Origin: Teratosphaeria epicoccoides
Taxonomy: Eukaryota; Ascomycota; Dothideomycetes; Mycosphaerellales; Teratosphaeriaceae
DNA: 64,000 bases
Direction of reading: 5' to 3'
Assembly (NCBI GenBank): GCA_021401465.1
Contig: JADDMT010000004.1
Location: forward strand, 558,001-622,000
The notes under the pieces were generated by a model, which was given only the letters and a program-made list of their open reading frames with translations, did no database searches and was not told where the DNA came from. Shown piece after piece: positions 1 through 9,514 of this stretch; the first letter of the stretch is position 1, and each line of letters opens with the position of its first letter. The translations under genes and the position numbers were made by a program.

Positions 1-349
1 CTAACCCTGCCTTGATGAATCGTCCAGCTGCACCCTTGTCCACCGTCGTAGTCCTCTTCTGGCCCGCCGTCTCCGCAGACTTGATCTTGCCGAAATACTC
101 TTTGACTCGACCGAGTTCCTGAAAGACTGGATGCGCTTTGGCATCAGTGCCATGGAGGCGCAAGACCGAAAAAAGGATTGACTCAATCGCATATGTCGCC
201 AGAACGTACAGCTTTGCCTTGTCTAGCAATGGTAGCTTGCTCGTGCTGGCAGACAACGCGGTTTTGAGCAGAGGCGCAAGCGACTCTTCGAGATCATCGA
301 TATTGATACTCAGGTCTTCGACCAGCGACTGCACATCCTCTGTGTCCAT
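1..349 (-). CDS. LRP1: Exosome cofactor C1D/Lrp1/Rrp47, 3' end beyond window
   Basis: Nuclear protein of the Sas10/C1D family. In yeast, Lrp1 (Rrp47) binds Rrp6 and helps the nuclear exosome trim rRNA, snoRNA and other 3' ends. The reading frame starts at the ATG at 349 and stays open through 116 codons to the window edge, so the C-terminus is not visible. The N-terminal helical region (about residues 5-85) carries the family pattern: an acidic start, then LDKAKLYVLATYAIESILFS, and later HPVFQELGRVKEYFGKIK. An ATG 10 nt upstream is out of frame, which favours 349 as the start. The gene is divergent from the SET-domain gene, with 179 bp between the two starts. No intron is seen in the visible part. 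Family assignment is confident; partner binding is inferred from the family. Confidence 0.85.
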   Translation of the reverse strand, partial: MDTEDVQSLVEDLSINIDDLEESLAPLLKTALSASTSKLPLLDKAKLYVLATYAIESILFSVLRLHGTDAKAHPVFQELGRVKEYFGKIKSAETAGQKRTTTVDKGAAGRFIKAGL

Positions 350-528
350 GTCGGTGCATTAATATTGATGAGCACTGTTTGCTCAAATGTTCAGAAAGTT
401 TAGCCGCGAAGCATGACTCGAGCGTTCGAATTTGACATCAGCATTGAAGGCTACCCGATCTGATTCTCGATTCAAGCATCCAGTCGCCATGCATCTATCT
501 CGACAGCATACGTGATGAATTATTCAGC

Positions 529-1872
529 ATGGGCCGGCCAACGAAGCGCACAAGACTCTCAGATCGGGACATATCCGACTTCAAGACCTGGCAAGGGGAG
601 GTCTCCTCTCCTACGGCTGACCGACATGAGCTTTTCATGCAGTGGGCCATAGAACGCGGTGTACAGGTCAATGGCATCAAACCAAGCAAGTTCGAGAATG
701 CCGGCTGGGGCCTGGCAACCACGAAGGCGATTGCCAGGGACGAGCGTATCCTTTTCATCCCCGAGCGCGCCATGTACAAGCCGGACTTGCTCTTTCTCAA
801 GCGGCAGAGCTTATCCACCGCATCACCACAAGCCCAATTAGCAGTAAGCGCCATGGCAGCATTTCAACCAGAAAGCGACCTGGCCATCTGGCAAAGAACA
901 TGGCCTACGAACGAGGACTTTGTATCAGACTTCCCGCTTTGCTGGAGCCAAGATGACCAGAAACAGCTTCCGGCCGGTGCCTCGCAGGTTCTCGACAGGC
1001 AGAGACACGACTATGACACGGACTGGAAGACTGTCGAGGCTTACTGCGTGGCTGCAGGCCGGACCGAGCAGGAGTTCCGATACTACTGGATGATCGTGAA
1101 CTCGCGAAGTTTTCACTGGAAGCCCAGCAGAGGCAGCAAACCGTCTTCTATGGTCATGTGCCCTTTCATCGACTACATGAACCACGGTCCAAGTGATACC
1201 ACTTATCACGTGTATCAGACACCAGAGGGCTACGAGGTAGTTGCCAACAGAGAGTATGGTAAGCACGTGCTCCGCATTCTTCTGTCGTCGTTCTGCACTC
1301 GATCGGGCACTGCTTTCCGTCTCGTTGCTGTCGTTTAGTCATCATGACTCGCCCTCCTCTGCGCGTACTCACCCAACTTCTTGAGCCGGGCTGACTTCTC
1401 CGGAGCGCCCGGCCAAGAAGTTCTAGCGACCTACGGCGCACACTCAAATGACAAACTTCTCGTGCACTACGGCTTCGTACTCAACGAGACCACAGATGAC
1501 AGTATCTCCCTGGACCACGTTATACTCCCTGCGTTAAGCGATGACATTAGAAGCCAGCTGCAAAACGTCGGATTCTTGGGAGGCTACTATCTCATGCCAG
1601 CTTCCAGTGATATCGACTTCAGGACTCAGGTATCGGTTCGTGCAGCGCTGCAGACCGCGAATGAATGGGAATACTTCATCAGCAATGGTGAAGACCTAAC
1701 AAACGACCAGTCGAAAGCGGTGCGCCAGTGGCTCAGGCATTTACTGCAGAGGCCCTCACATGATGCCGAGAGGCAGTGCAAGACTCTGCGAAAGCGCAAG
1801 GAAGGGATGTCCATGTTGTTGCGACGTTGGGAACAGATCAAGCAGGCCCTCGAAGCATTTACGACAGGGTAG
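529..1872 (+). CDS. SET-domain protein lysine methyltransferase (Rubisco-LSMT/SETD6-like)
   Basis: Two exons, 529-1258 and 1406-1872, give 398 aa. The intron (147 nt) starts GTAAGC, has a GCTGAC branch site and ends GGAG. Splicing joins REY to APGQEV in frame; reading straight through meets a stop. The SET domain is of the split, long-insert type: FENAGWGLATTKAI near residues 57-70, the FIDYMNH catalytic motif at 213-219 (DxxNH), and GQEVLATYG at 246-254 with the conserved Tyr253. A helical C-terminal part resembles the Rubisco-LSMT substrate-binding domain. Relatives methylate lysines on non-histone proteins such as ribosomal proteins or elongation factors; the substrate here cannot be read from sequence. 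The gene is tail to tail with the GT69 gene, 63 bp apart. Confidence 0.85.
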
Positions 1873-1935
1873 AAGTCAATCTGACGTGGCAGCGCTTATG
1901 CAGACAGATTCGACAGTACAAACTACACAGACTAT

Positions 1936-3207
1936 TCACGCGTGTCCCCATCCGTTCCAAAGCATGATTTGCATCTCGTCAATGATGCAAAAGCTCCCAG
2001 GCTCTCTGTGCATGTCCGCGTCCTTCATCCTCCACATCTCAACCTTGCGCTGCACACTATGATCCTTTGGCATCAACAACCCTGCCCACCGCTTGGCCCT
2101 GTTTATCCACAATCCGCCCACAACCTGCGTCATCGTCGGCCACTGCGCTCTGTCAACCGGGTTGACAGCATCATACACGCTCGCACCATACGTGACCCGC
2201 ACATTCGGATTGATCCACACGCCCTTCCCGCGCGACAGGAAATTATCCGCGTGGATCAAGCAGCACTCACTCCCCTCCAAATGCTCCGCGGCCAAATCAT
2301 CCGCAATGCCCCGAAAGTCAATCTGCTGCAAGACCTCGTACCACGGCGCCGCATCAAACACCACCATGCCGTTCCAACAGCTCGCCACAGGCACCGGCCG
2401 ACCACGCTTGACCGCATCCCTCGACCCTGCGCTCCCAAAGTACGGCCACGCATCCATCAACGGCGCACGACCCTGCGCATCCCGCGTAGCAAACGTATCG
2501 TAGAACGCGGGCGGCTTCTTGAAATCCAGCGCACAAGCAGCCGCGTACTCCCCCTCCCTCGTCGCCAACAACCGCTGCACATCCTCGGTCGTGAACACCA
2601 CATCGTTCAGCCAAAGCACGCGATCGAACGTCTTGCCTTCCTGCTCCTTCATGGCCTTCAGCGGCGCCATCGCGACATTCCGCTTATCTGCGAGATACGG
2701 GATCCGTCTCGGAACCCACGTGCCTTTCTCCAGCGTGAACCACTCGGTCCAGTTCTCCTTATACTGTTTCGACACGGGCATCTGGATCCAGCCCTTCTCC
2801 GCCGGTGGCTTTTCCACTTCGTCTCTGTGCGTCGCATCGTCCAGGATGACTCTATGCGGAATGCCAGACTGATCGAGATCCGTCTTCAACAGCTCAAGGA
2901 CCTCTTTACTGTGGTCGAACGATCCGCTCTCATAGATGCTGACGAAGACATTTTCCGGGCCGATTGCTCTGGCCAAGGCTGCAACGCCCGGTGCCCAGCT
3001 CTCACGGAGGACAGCTTCTGATGTCCAGTGGACGCTAGCTATGAAGATCTTCTCGTTGCCAAAAGGCGGAGGAGGCTTGGCTGCTTCCAATGATATGGCC
3101 TTCCGTACGCTCAGGACGTCGAGTAGCGTCCATAGTAGCAACATCACGGCAAGAGTGAGGCCGAAGCGATGTGAGGCTAGTCGTCGCCATCGCCACCGAA
3201 ATAGCAT
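1936..3207 (-). CDS. GT69 alpha-1,3-mannosyltransferase (CAP59/CMT1-like)
   Basis: Single-exon gene, 423 aa. It looks like a type II Golgi membrane protein: a short basic cytosolic tail, one hydrophobic anchor at about residues 14-33, then a lumenal catalytic domain. Family signs are KIFIASVHWTSEAVLRESW near residue 53, FDRVLWLNDVVF at about 195-206 (acidic motif expected to hold metal and nucleotide sugar), and ADNFLSRGKGVWINPNVRV late in the protein. GT69 enzymes transfer mannose from GDP-mannose; members in Cryptococcus are needed for capsule and glycolipid glycans. In a non-capsulated ascomycete the likely role is cell-wall or glycolipid mannan. No splice signals break the frame, and length is normal for the family. 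Confidence 0.88.
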   Translation of the reverse strand: MLFRWRWRRLASHRFGLTLAVMLLLWTLLDVLSVRKAISLEAAKPPPPFGNEKIFIASVHWTSEAVLRESWAPGVAALARAIGPENVFVSIYESGSFDHSKEVLELLKTDLDQSGIPHRVILDDATHRDEVEKPPAEKGWIQMPVSKQYKENWTEWFTLEKGTWVPRRIPYLADKRNVAMAPLKAMKEQEGKTFDRVLWLNDVVFTTEDVQRLLATREGEYAAACALDFKKPPAFYDTFATRDAQGRAPLMDAWPYFGSAGSRDAVKRGRPVPVASCWNGMVVFDAAPWYEVLQQIDFRGIADDLAAEHLEGSECCLIHADNFLSRGKGVWINPNVRVTYGASVYDAVNPVDRAQWPTMTQVVGGLWINRAKRWAGLLMPKDHSVQRKVEMWRMKDADMHREPGSFCIIDEMQIMLWNGWGHA

Positions 3208-3998
3208 AGCTAAAGATCCATGGGGCTGGTGTTCGCCTATAACCAGGAATCCAAAAGGTAAAATGATATATGATGGTATGCACGTCCAACGGCCAGAAAC
3301 CGGAGTTGAAGTCTCAAAGACCAGAGAACTTTTTCCAAGTTGGCTGATGGGAGTCTCAAGAAGTCTGTGTTGGTTGGTGCGTGCTCTCTGAAATACTTGA
3401 CTGCACGCTCGTTGATTTCAAGTCTTGGTATGTTACAGACCAGGAGCAGATTCGTAAAGTTGCCGCGTGGCTGTAACGAACGACATGGCACGGAACGGAA
3501 CCTTGCACCATGCATGCAGCATGACACTCTCGGCGCGTCTTACTACAGGCCGCCCTACCTCCTATGACATTGTGCGAATTGTGCCCCGAATCGTGCGCAT
3601 TATCAGCGCGCACAAAGACATGGATTGACAGTCTTCATTGATTTGTACTGCAACAGACCAAGTATACATGAATCGTATAGGCAATGCCCGCACTAAATAT
3701 GCCACAAAAACGCTTGCAAGCAGCTCTCTCTTACTCTTACATTCTGGTCTCCTTCCTGTCGACCAACGTGCAGCAACCAATAAACATTACAACCACGCTG
3801 TACTGTGCGAAGAGGTATCATGCGAGAACACATCCGCCCAATGCTTATCGATCCAGTGTATCTATAAACCAACGCTTTCGTTGATGCTCGCTATGCTGGT
3901 GCACGTAGCCCTTCCCACGTAAAGAAGCCACTTGAAAACCGCTCTGAAAATGATCGTACCGAACGCTTTGGAAAACAATTCACGATGCCGGAATGATA
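3208..3998. other. Intergenic stretch without a recognised gene
   Basis: This is the upstream region of the GT69 gene and downstream region of the disordered protein gene. Only short unrelated reading frames occur on either strand. No RNA gene or repeat was recognised. Confidence 0.5.
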
Positions 3999-4412
3999 TC
4001 AGGAGTTGCTGGTGGCGCTGCGCGATGGCCGTGCCTCTGCTTGCTGGCGAGCCAGATGCGAATCGTCCTGTGGCTGTTCTGCATCCGTGTCAATCTGCAC
4101 ATGGTTACGCTCACCGTTGGGCTGCTGTACACACGTCTGGCGTTCCTCCTCGTGCTTTCCCACCTCCTGATTCTCTGGCTGCAGAAGTCGCCTGTAGAAA
4201 TAGCGAGCGTCCTGCTCGCTCAGGGCACCAAATCGGCCCCCAAGAAGGCGGCGAAAGTGGTCATCTGCGAAACCGTGGTCCTGATTGTAGTCTGCTTCTT
4301 CGTCGTTCGCTTCTAACCGTCCTTCATCTTCTTCTTGAATCGGAGGCTGGAGGATATGAAAGTCGGCACCATCGTGGCCAGTGGACGGGCTCCCTGCAGA
4401 ATTGCGGGATCC
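3999..4412 (-). other. In-frame open extension after the TAG of the disordered protein gene
   Basis: Immediately after the TAG stop the same frame runs 137 sense codons to a TGA at 4001-3999. The translation is acidic and Gln-rich and includes an ordered-looking stretch, DDHFRRLLGGRFGALSEQDA, followed by RYFYRRLLQPENQE. Such a composition resembles real protein and is unlike the hydrophobic reading on the other strand. No good GTNNGT donor or CTRAY branch site was found that would splice out the stop. It may be a readthrough tail, a tail cut off by a recent nonsense mutation, or part of an unrecognised splice form. Confidence 0.5.
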
Positions 4413-6929
4413 CTAATCCCCAGTCCTGCGCGAGCTGCGATCTTCCTCCTCCTCCAAGACGTCACTGAGTCTAGTTGGATGATGGTGGCGAGCCGGGAGT
4501 GGCTCGTAGCTCTCGTAGCCCTGCCCCTCGTACTCGGCACTACCAGCACCCGTAGTCGGTGCGTAGGATTCCATCGCTTGCGCGCTCGTAGCCGGCACGG
4601 ATGGTGCTTCCGGTAGGATCTGACCGCCAGCGCCGTAGCCTCCAGCCGCAAGCTCGCGCTCATGACGCATTGCTCGCTCATCCAGGTCATCGCTCTCAGT
4701 CTGGTGCCGACGCTGCTGCGGTCCACGCTGACGCTGGTACACGATCGGATTGCCCTGCTCATCGTAGCGAATATTGCCAGCGGGATCAAGGGCATACTCG
4801 GTGTCACCCTCGCTGAGTGTTTCGCCATAGCTGCCCTCCGATTGTACTTCCTCGCGACCACGTGGCGATTGTTGAGCGGTTGCGGCCGATTGACCATGAA
4901 GGTATGTGGCTGCTGGTGGCTGCTGGTAGAAGCGCTGCTCTTCGGATGAACAGACGGACACACCTGGCGGCTGCTGTGCGCGTGAAGGAATCGCGGCGCC
5001 CGGGGAAAAGCTCTGCCCCTGCTGCCCACTAGCTGCGGCGGCTGCCGCCAGTGCTGCAGCGCCTCCTGCACCTGCCGGGTATGTCTGATAGCCTTGACCG
5101 TGACCATGGGATGTCAACTCTGGCTCGTAACGCATTGCCGACTGGCGCTGCTCAATGAATGGGTCCGTGTTGGTGGGGCTCGGACGATCGTCCGGGAAGT
5201 ACTCCTGCTCTTCACCTGGACTCGTCAAGCCCGCCGCGCCCGCACTTGAAGCTCCAGCAGCACTTCCTCCATACTGCACAGCGCCATCTCTGGTTACCGG
5301 CCGACTGGCGCCGGTCACACTCCTGCTCGGTCCGCCGAAGTATGGCACGACCTGTACGCCAGCCACGACAGCTATCCTCCCAGCCTTGAGGCTTTCCGCA
5401 GTATCCAGTGCTTCCTGATTCCTGCGACCGAGCTCCTCCCATGCGCGCCTCGCTTCGTCTTTGGAGATGACGAGTTCGCGACGCATGTCATTGACCTCAC
5501 GCTTGCCTATTGCCGCAGCTTCCTCAGCTTCTGCGCGCCTGGCAGCGGCCTCCTCTCTAGCACTGCGCTCCAATTTCAGCTGTCTCTCCAGCTGGCCCTG
5601 CATTTCCTGGCTGCGCTCCGTATCTGCTCTGGTCTCGAAGAACCACCTCTGAAACTTGCGCTCGCTGCTGGCTCGTAGACGTTGAAGCTCAACGACAGCA
5701 TGAAACAAATTCGCGCCGGCAGCGGACAGATCCGTGATCTGACGATTGAGAGTGGAAGCGTTGGGTATCTGATTGCGTATCTCTTCCGTATTTTGTTCCA
5801 GCTTGTGCAGCCAGTAGGATGTCAGGCCTTCCCAATGCGACGATAAAGTCTCCCATCTCTCAAATGCGTGAGGAAAGGACGCCGGAGCGGTTCTCTGCTG
5901 CGCGGGAGGTTGTTGTGCAGCGGATGTGGTGTCTGCTACTTGTGTGCTCGCTTGCCGTGGTGCTGTCTGACTCTGCTGTGTGCGCCTAACTCCCCCAGTG
6001 GTCGGCTGTGCTGTCCTGGACTGTGCGGCTGGAGTGGCTCGGCTATACTCTTGAGTCCTTCCTACGGGTTCTCCCAAGACATCTGCTGCAGAGACCCTTT
6101 GGCTGTCACTCCGGCTGGGCCGTGCGCTATCGAACTGTGTCTGCTGTGCGCCCATCTCAGTATCGTACCGTGGCGCACTAGGTGTCACTTCAGCTGCTCG
6201 CCGCTCAGCACTTCTTCTCCGCTCTTCTGCGACTCGGCGAGCCTCCTCCGCTTTCTGCTCTTCCTGTCTCCTGGCTTCCCGAGCATTGCGGTCTCTCATG
6301 ATGTCTCGCGGAGTCTTGATGCCTGATGATGTGCTCGAGCCGCCCACCGGCACGGGTCCGGAGCCGGTACGCGCTCCGCCATTGCTCGCCCGTCCACCGC
6401 CCAGGTCGGACATCTGGGCGTTCTCTTCCGCCAAGTCCGGGGTGAAGCGATTCGGATGGCGGATAGCTTCTTCCAATGCGAACAGCACGGCAGCGCGAGT
6501 ACGTTTGGAAATGCGGAGCGCCGGGTGCGGCGGCCCTGAACCGTAGAATGCACTGGTAGCCCGCCTCGATGGACTCCGCCGGGTCGACGGTTGCGGATCG
6601 TGCAAGCGTTCCGGAGAATGCTCTAGTAAGGGCGCGATCGGCGTGCGTGGTGGAGAGTCAAGGGAGCTTGCGCGCGGGTGTGAAGGTCGGAGATCGTGCA
6701 ATCTCGGTTCGCGGCGGAGAGAATGCGCGCTGCCGGAAGATGAGGAGGGTCGCGAGAAGTCGCGTAGACCGACGCGTTGTGAGTATGCAGAGGCCTGCTC
6801 TTGGCGTTGTAGTCGCGCTAAAGATGTCGTATACCGATCGTGGGTATCGTTGCGGTCGTTAAATGTCTGGGAGCTGAGGCCGGACACGGCTGCTGCTGTT
6901 GCTGGGGTCGGCAATGAGTGTCTATGCAC
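4413..6929 (-). CDS. Large disordered coiled-coil protein of unknown function
   Basis: Open frame of 838 codons, not recognised as a named family. The N-terminal part is rich in Ser, Pro and Arg. One ordered segment is ALRISKRTRAAVLFALEEAI, followed by PDLAEENAQMSDL; it looks like a conserved short domain. A charged helix rich in Arg, Glu and Ala (about residues 210-245) and a coiled coil of about 100 residues near the middle (ERSQEMQGQLERQLKLERSA onward) follow, then Gln/Ala/Gly-rich low complexity. The 5' end is unsettled: the open frame begins at a GTG and an upstream in-frame stop lies close by, so a small 5' exon is likely. The ATG at 7125 in a good context, opening MASTDLLTSLP, is a candidate, but I could not fix the splice sites. 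At the 3' end a TAG at 4415-4413 is followed in the same frame by 137 more open codons. Confidence 0.65.
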   Translation of the reverse strand: MHRHSLPTPATAAAVSGLSSQTFNDRNDTHDRYTTSLARLQRQEQASAYSQRVGLRDFSRPSSSSGSAHSLRREPRLHDLRPSHPRASSLDSPPRTPIAPLLEHSPERLHDPQPSTRRSPSRRATSAFYGSGPPHPALRISKRTRAAVLFALEEAIRHPNRFTPDLAEENAQMSDLGGGRASNGGARTGSGPVPVGGSSTSSGIKTPRDIMRDRNAREARRQEEQKAEEARRVAEERRRSAERRAAEVTPSAPRYDTEMGAQQTQFDSARPSRSDSQRVSAADVLGEPVGRTQEYSRATPAAQSRTAQPTTGGVRRTQQSQTAPRQASTQVADTTSAAQQPPAQQRTAPASFPHAFERWETLSSHWEGLTSYWLHKLEQNTEEIRNQIPNASTLNRQITDLSAAGANLFHAVVELQRLRASSERKFQRWFFETRADTERSQEMQGQLERQLKLERSAREEAAARRAEAEEAAAIGKREVNDMRRELVISKDEARRAWEELGRRNQEALDTAESLKAGRIAVVAGVQVVPYFGGPSRSVTGASRPVTRDGAVQYGGSAAGASSAGAAGLTSPGEEQEYFPDDRPSPTNTDPFIEQRQSAMRYEPELTSHGHGQGYQTYPAGAGGAAALAAAAAASGQQGQSFSPGAAIPSRAQQPPGVSVCSSEEQRFYQQPPAATYLHGQSAATAQQSPRGREEVQSEGSYGETLSEGDTEYALDPAGNIRYDEQGNPIVYQRQRGPQQRRHQTESDDLDERAMRHERELAAGGYGAGGQILPEAPSVPATSAQAMESYAPTTGAGSAEYEGQGYESYEPLPARHHHPTRLSDVLEEEEDRSSRRTGD

Positions 6930-9324
6930 TATGTGCAGCCGAGCGGTGCGAGTGATATCGCGCTGGAGTGCTCAAGCGACAGTTGGCGGCTGCCAATGGC
7001 TACCGGTGGTCGATCGCGTGACGCGGTCGTGAAGTCGCCAGCCGCGTGGGCGGTAATGAAAGTGGGCGCGGGAGCGCAGTGCTGGAGCTGGACGGCAAAG
7101 ATGTGAGCAGATCAGTCGAAGCCATTGTTACCGTGAATTGGGGAACGCGACGCGCGATGGGAAAGTTCCTTCGCTTTTGCTGGTGGCAGGGGGGTGTGAC
7201 GTGCTGAGACAGGTGGTTGGAGTAGGTGAGTTGTGTGTGTGGTGGCTGGGCGAATCCGCTGTCTTTTTCCCGGGGAAGGATGATGCATTGATGAACGAGC
7301 GAATCAAGACTCACCTGTTTGATGACCGCCCACGCCAGGACGATATTTCTTGGCGATCGATTGCACTCAAAACGTCGGAGAATGATGAGGTGGTGTATGC
7401 CAAGCTCCGGCGGCGGTGATGCGTTGTGTGCTACTGGTGACTGCTGTCCTTGACGACGAGGCTCTTCGGCTGTGTGCTTCCGGTCAGTCGAGGAAGGAGC
7501 GGCCGCAGCTCAACACTCCTCCTCAGTCGCGCCTTCCTCGTCAGTAATTATTCTCCCTGCAGCAACTCCGTACGCGTGAAGTCCGTGAAGCGAGAATCCC
7601 GAGCCTGCGGATGCTTTCATCGTGCGCTGGTCCTGTGCAACGGCGGACGGTGTACATAGCATTATTGTGCTGCCACTGTGACCGCCCGCATACACACGTA
7701 CTGGACGCAGGTATTGGCAGGTTGAATTGCGTCGGAAGGAGCTTTGCTATCAACAACGAAAAGCTATACGAAACACTCATAAAACCCACCATGTGCACTG
7801 TCTGCGTTAACAACATCATTGCCTCGCCTCGTGATTATTTTACTGTTGATGTTGCGGCCAACACATCGCGGCATCGCCAGGCCTGATCCATGCCAGGGCT
7901 TTTTCATCTTGCGGCACCCGTGCCGCCTCTACCAGAGCGTAAACGGCCGGCTACCACAAAGCGACCAACGCCCAGGGCACGGCTCGGGTCTGCGCGGAGA
8001 TGAAACGCAAAATCTACAAACGAAAAGTGTTTGGATGTAGTAGAGGATAGACAGCGAAGGACAAGAAGGGAGCCTTTAACAAATGCCGCGCCGCGTCTGA
8101 GACCGGATCTCGTGGTCTCGTGGTTAGTAGCCAACGAATCATCGAGCAGGAAAAGCTTCCAATCTCCATCTGCATGAGCTCTCTGCAACGGAACGGATCG
8201 ACGTGCAGTCTGCTGTGCTTGGTGATGGACATCGATGACTATATGCGTTCGCAGCATGGCAAACGCCATCGTCCATGCTACAGCGGTCCTGAAGTCGGAG
8301 CCGACAAGGCAGCAGCGCGAGTCGGTCCCGCGTTTCTGGCCAGGGATGCGATGTCGACGCGGTCGTGTTCTGGACTCACCCGACATTTTCTGACAGTATG
8401 TTCGTCTAACGAATTCAATCGCGGTGCTATTGACCAGGGCGGACGCGTTCTCGACAGGACGTCCTAGCATCCTACTCAGTAACACGAGTTGTGGCAAGCA
8501 AAGTTTTGCGTGCCCCAATTGACTTGATCACAAAGGGCTAGCATGGCCCGATCTTGTCAGGTTGAGCCGGGTGAACGCAAGGTCCTTGGAGCAATTCTGC
8601 CATCTCTGCTGCACTGTGCACCAAATACACTATCTCTGCAGGTTGAGTCCACAGTCCCCATTTATACGTTCAAGCTCTGCGTTCGACGGCAGCAGCTCCG
8701 CCGGGTCCTATATCTGCCGGTACCGTTGCAATAAGGCAAAGAAACCTCGCCAGCCTCGTACCACAATAATGATGGAAAAGCCAAGATCAAGGACGGTCAA
8801 TATCCATACATGGATCTAAACTTCCGACCTCATTCGACAATCGTCTTCACCAATGCAAGCTTGTTGATCCTGCTTGACATTCATGCCACAACGTTGACAT
8901 GACCGTCAATACCCGTCATCGCGGAAGTATGCATTAGAGTATGCTGTGTCTTTGTAACACTACATGTACATGCTCTCAAGGGGACATTCAACCAATTTCC
9001 CCCTCCTATCTGAACATTCTCTTTCATTATAGACCATCTTCTTTACCATCCATCAGTCGACGTCATCGGCACTTTTCGTCTTTGCTCGGACAGATCAATC
9101 ACGAGATCGATGTGGATACAATCTGTTCACCGTTTCGTGAGGCTATCCACTACTATCCACTACATGTACGTCAGGTGCCAACTGAGTAGTCAAGCATGGC
9201 ACACATGAGGGGTTGAAAATTAAAAAAAATCCTCAGGGCAAATTACCCCGCCGCACACCCCCCGTTTGACACGGAGCAACAAAAGACCTGTCGAACTGCC
9301 ATCAACCATAAAAGGTTTTTTTGA
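6930..9324. other. Gene-poor stretch, possible 5' exon of the disordered protein at about 7030-7125 (minus)
   Basis: The minus strand near 7125 offers an ATG with a favourable context (GTAACAATGGCT) and a Ser/Pro-rich reading that could be the first exon of the large disordered protein. Beyond that, up to the tRNA candidate, only short frames without family resemblance occur. No transposase or long repeat was seen. Confidence 0.35.
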
Positions 9325-9349
9325 TTCGGATACCGGGAGTCGAACCCGG

Positions 9350-9405
9350 CTGGTACGAAGTTAGCCAATGAGGAGATTTGGGGCATTGTGTTGGAGATTC
9401 AGTAC
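9350..9405 (-). other. Insertion 3 in the tRNA-Glu variable loop, GT...AG ends
   Basis: A 56-nt segment follows variable-loop AGAG. It opens GTACTG, carries GGCTAAC 11 nt before the end and closes TACCAG, which matches fungal spliceosomal intron signals. GGTAC at its start and GTACC near its end could pair, and CAATG/CATTG could form an inner hairpin, so a giant variable arm is an alternative reading. Confidence 0.5.
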
Positions 9406-9415
9406 CTCTACCCGG

Positions 9416-9425
9416 CTCTGTCTGA
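9416..9425 (-). other. Insertion 2, 10-nt intron at the canonical tRNA intron site
   Basis: The 10-nt segment TCAGACAGAG sits between A37 and C38 of the anticodon loop. This is where nuclear tRNA introns normally lie, so the tRNA endonuclease could remove it. Its removal restores the 7-nt loop and a 5-bp anticodon stem. Confidence 0.55.
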
Positions 9426-9453
9426 TGAAAGCGGGTGATGCTAGCCGATACAC

Positions 9454-9514
9454 CTACAAATACCTGGTAAGCACGTCATCGCGATGTTAAGGATGCACTG
9501 TTGATAGTACTAAC
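9454..9514 (-). other. Insertion 1 in the tRNA-Glu candidate, GT...AG ends
   Basis: A 61-nt segment lies between tRNA positions 9 and 10. It opens GTTAGT, holds CTTAAC and CTTACC as possible branch-like motifs, includes the palindrome CATCGCGATG, and ends TTTGTAG. A GGT occurs on both sides, so the exact junction can slide by about three bases without changing the product. Confidence 0.5.

Noticed and set aside
1942..3021. Long plus-strand frame of 359 codons
   Set aside because: Lies fully antisense to the GT69 gene and is rich in Arg, His, Pro and Leu in the way of a mirror frame; no family resemblance.
3993..4316. Plus-strand frame of 107 codons with a strongly hydrophobic, membrane-protein-like reading
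   Set aside because: It is the opposite strand of the acidic, Gln-rich minus-strand extension; antisense of Glu/Asp/Gln/Lys codons gives Leu/Phe/Val. The minus strand reads as more natural protein in line with the gene beside it.
5868..6326. Cys-rich plus-strand frame that could look like a small secreted effector
   Set aside because: Antisense to Ala/Gln/Arg codons of the coiled-coil protein; no signal peptide or splice support.
7904..8518. Minus-strand frame of 204 codons in the gene-poor island
   Set aside because: Arg-rich, no recognisable motif, no splice signals; length is not surprising in GC-rich DNA.
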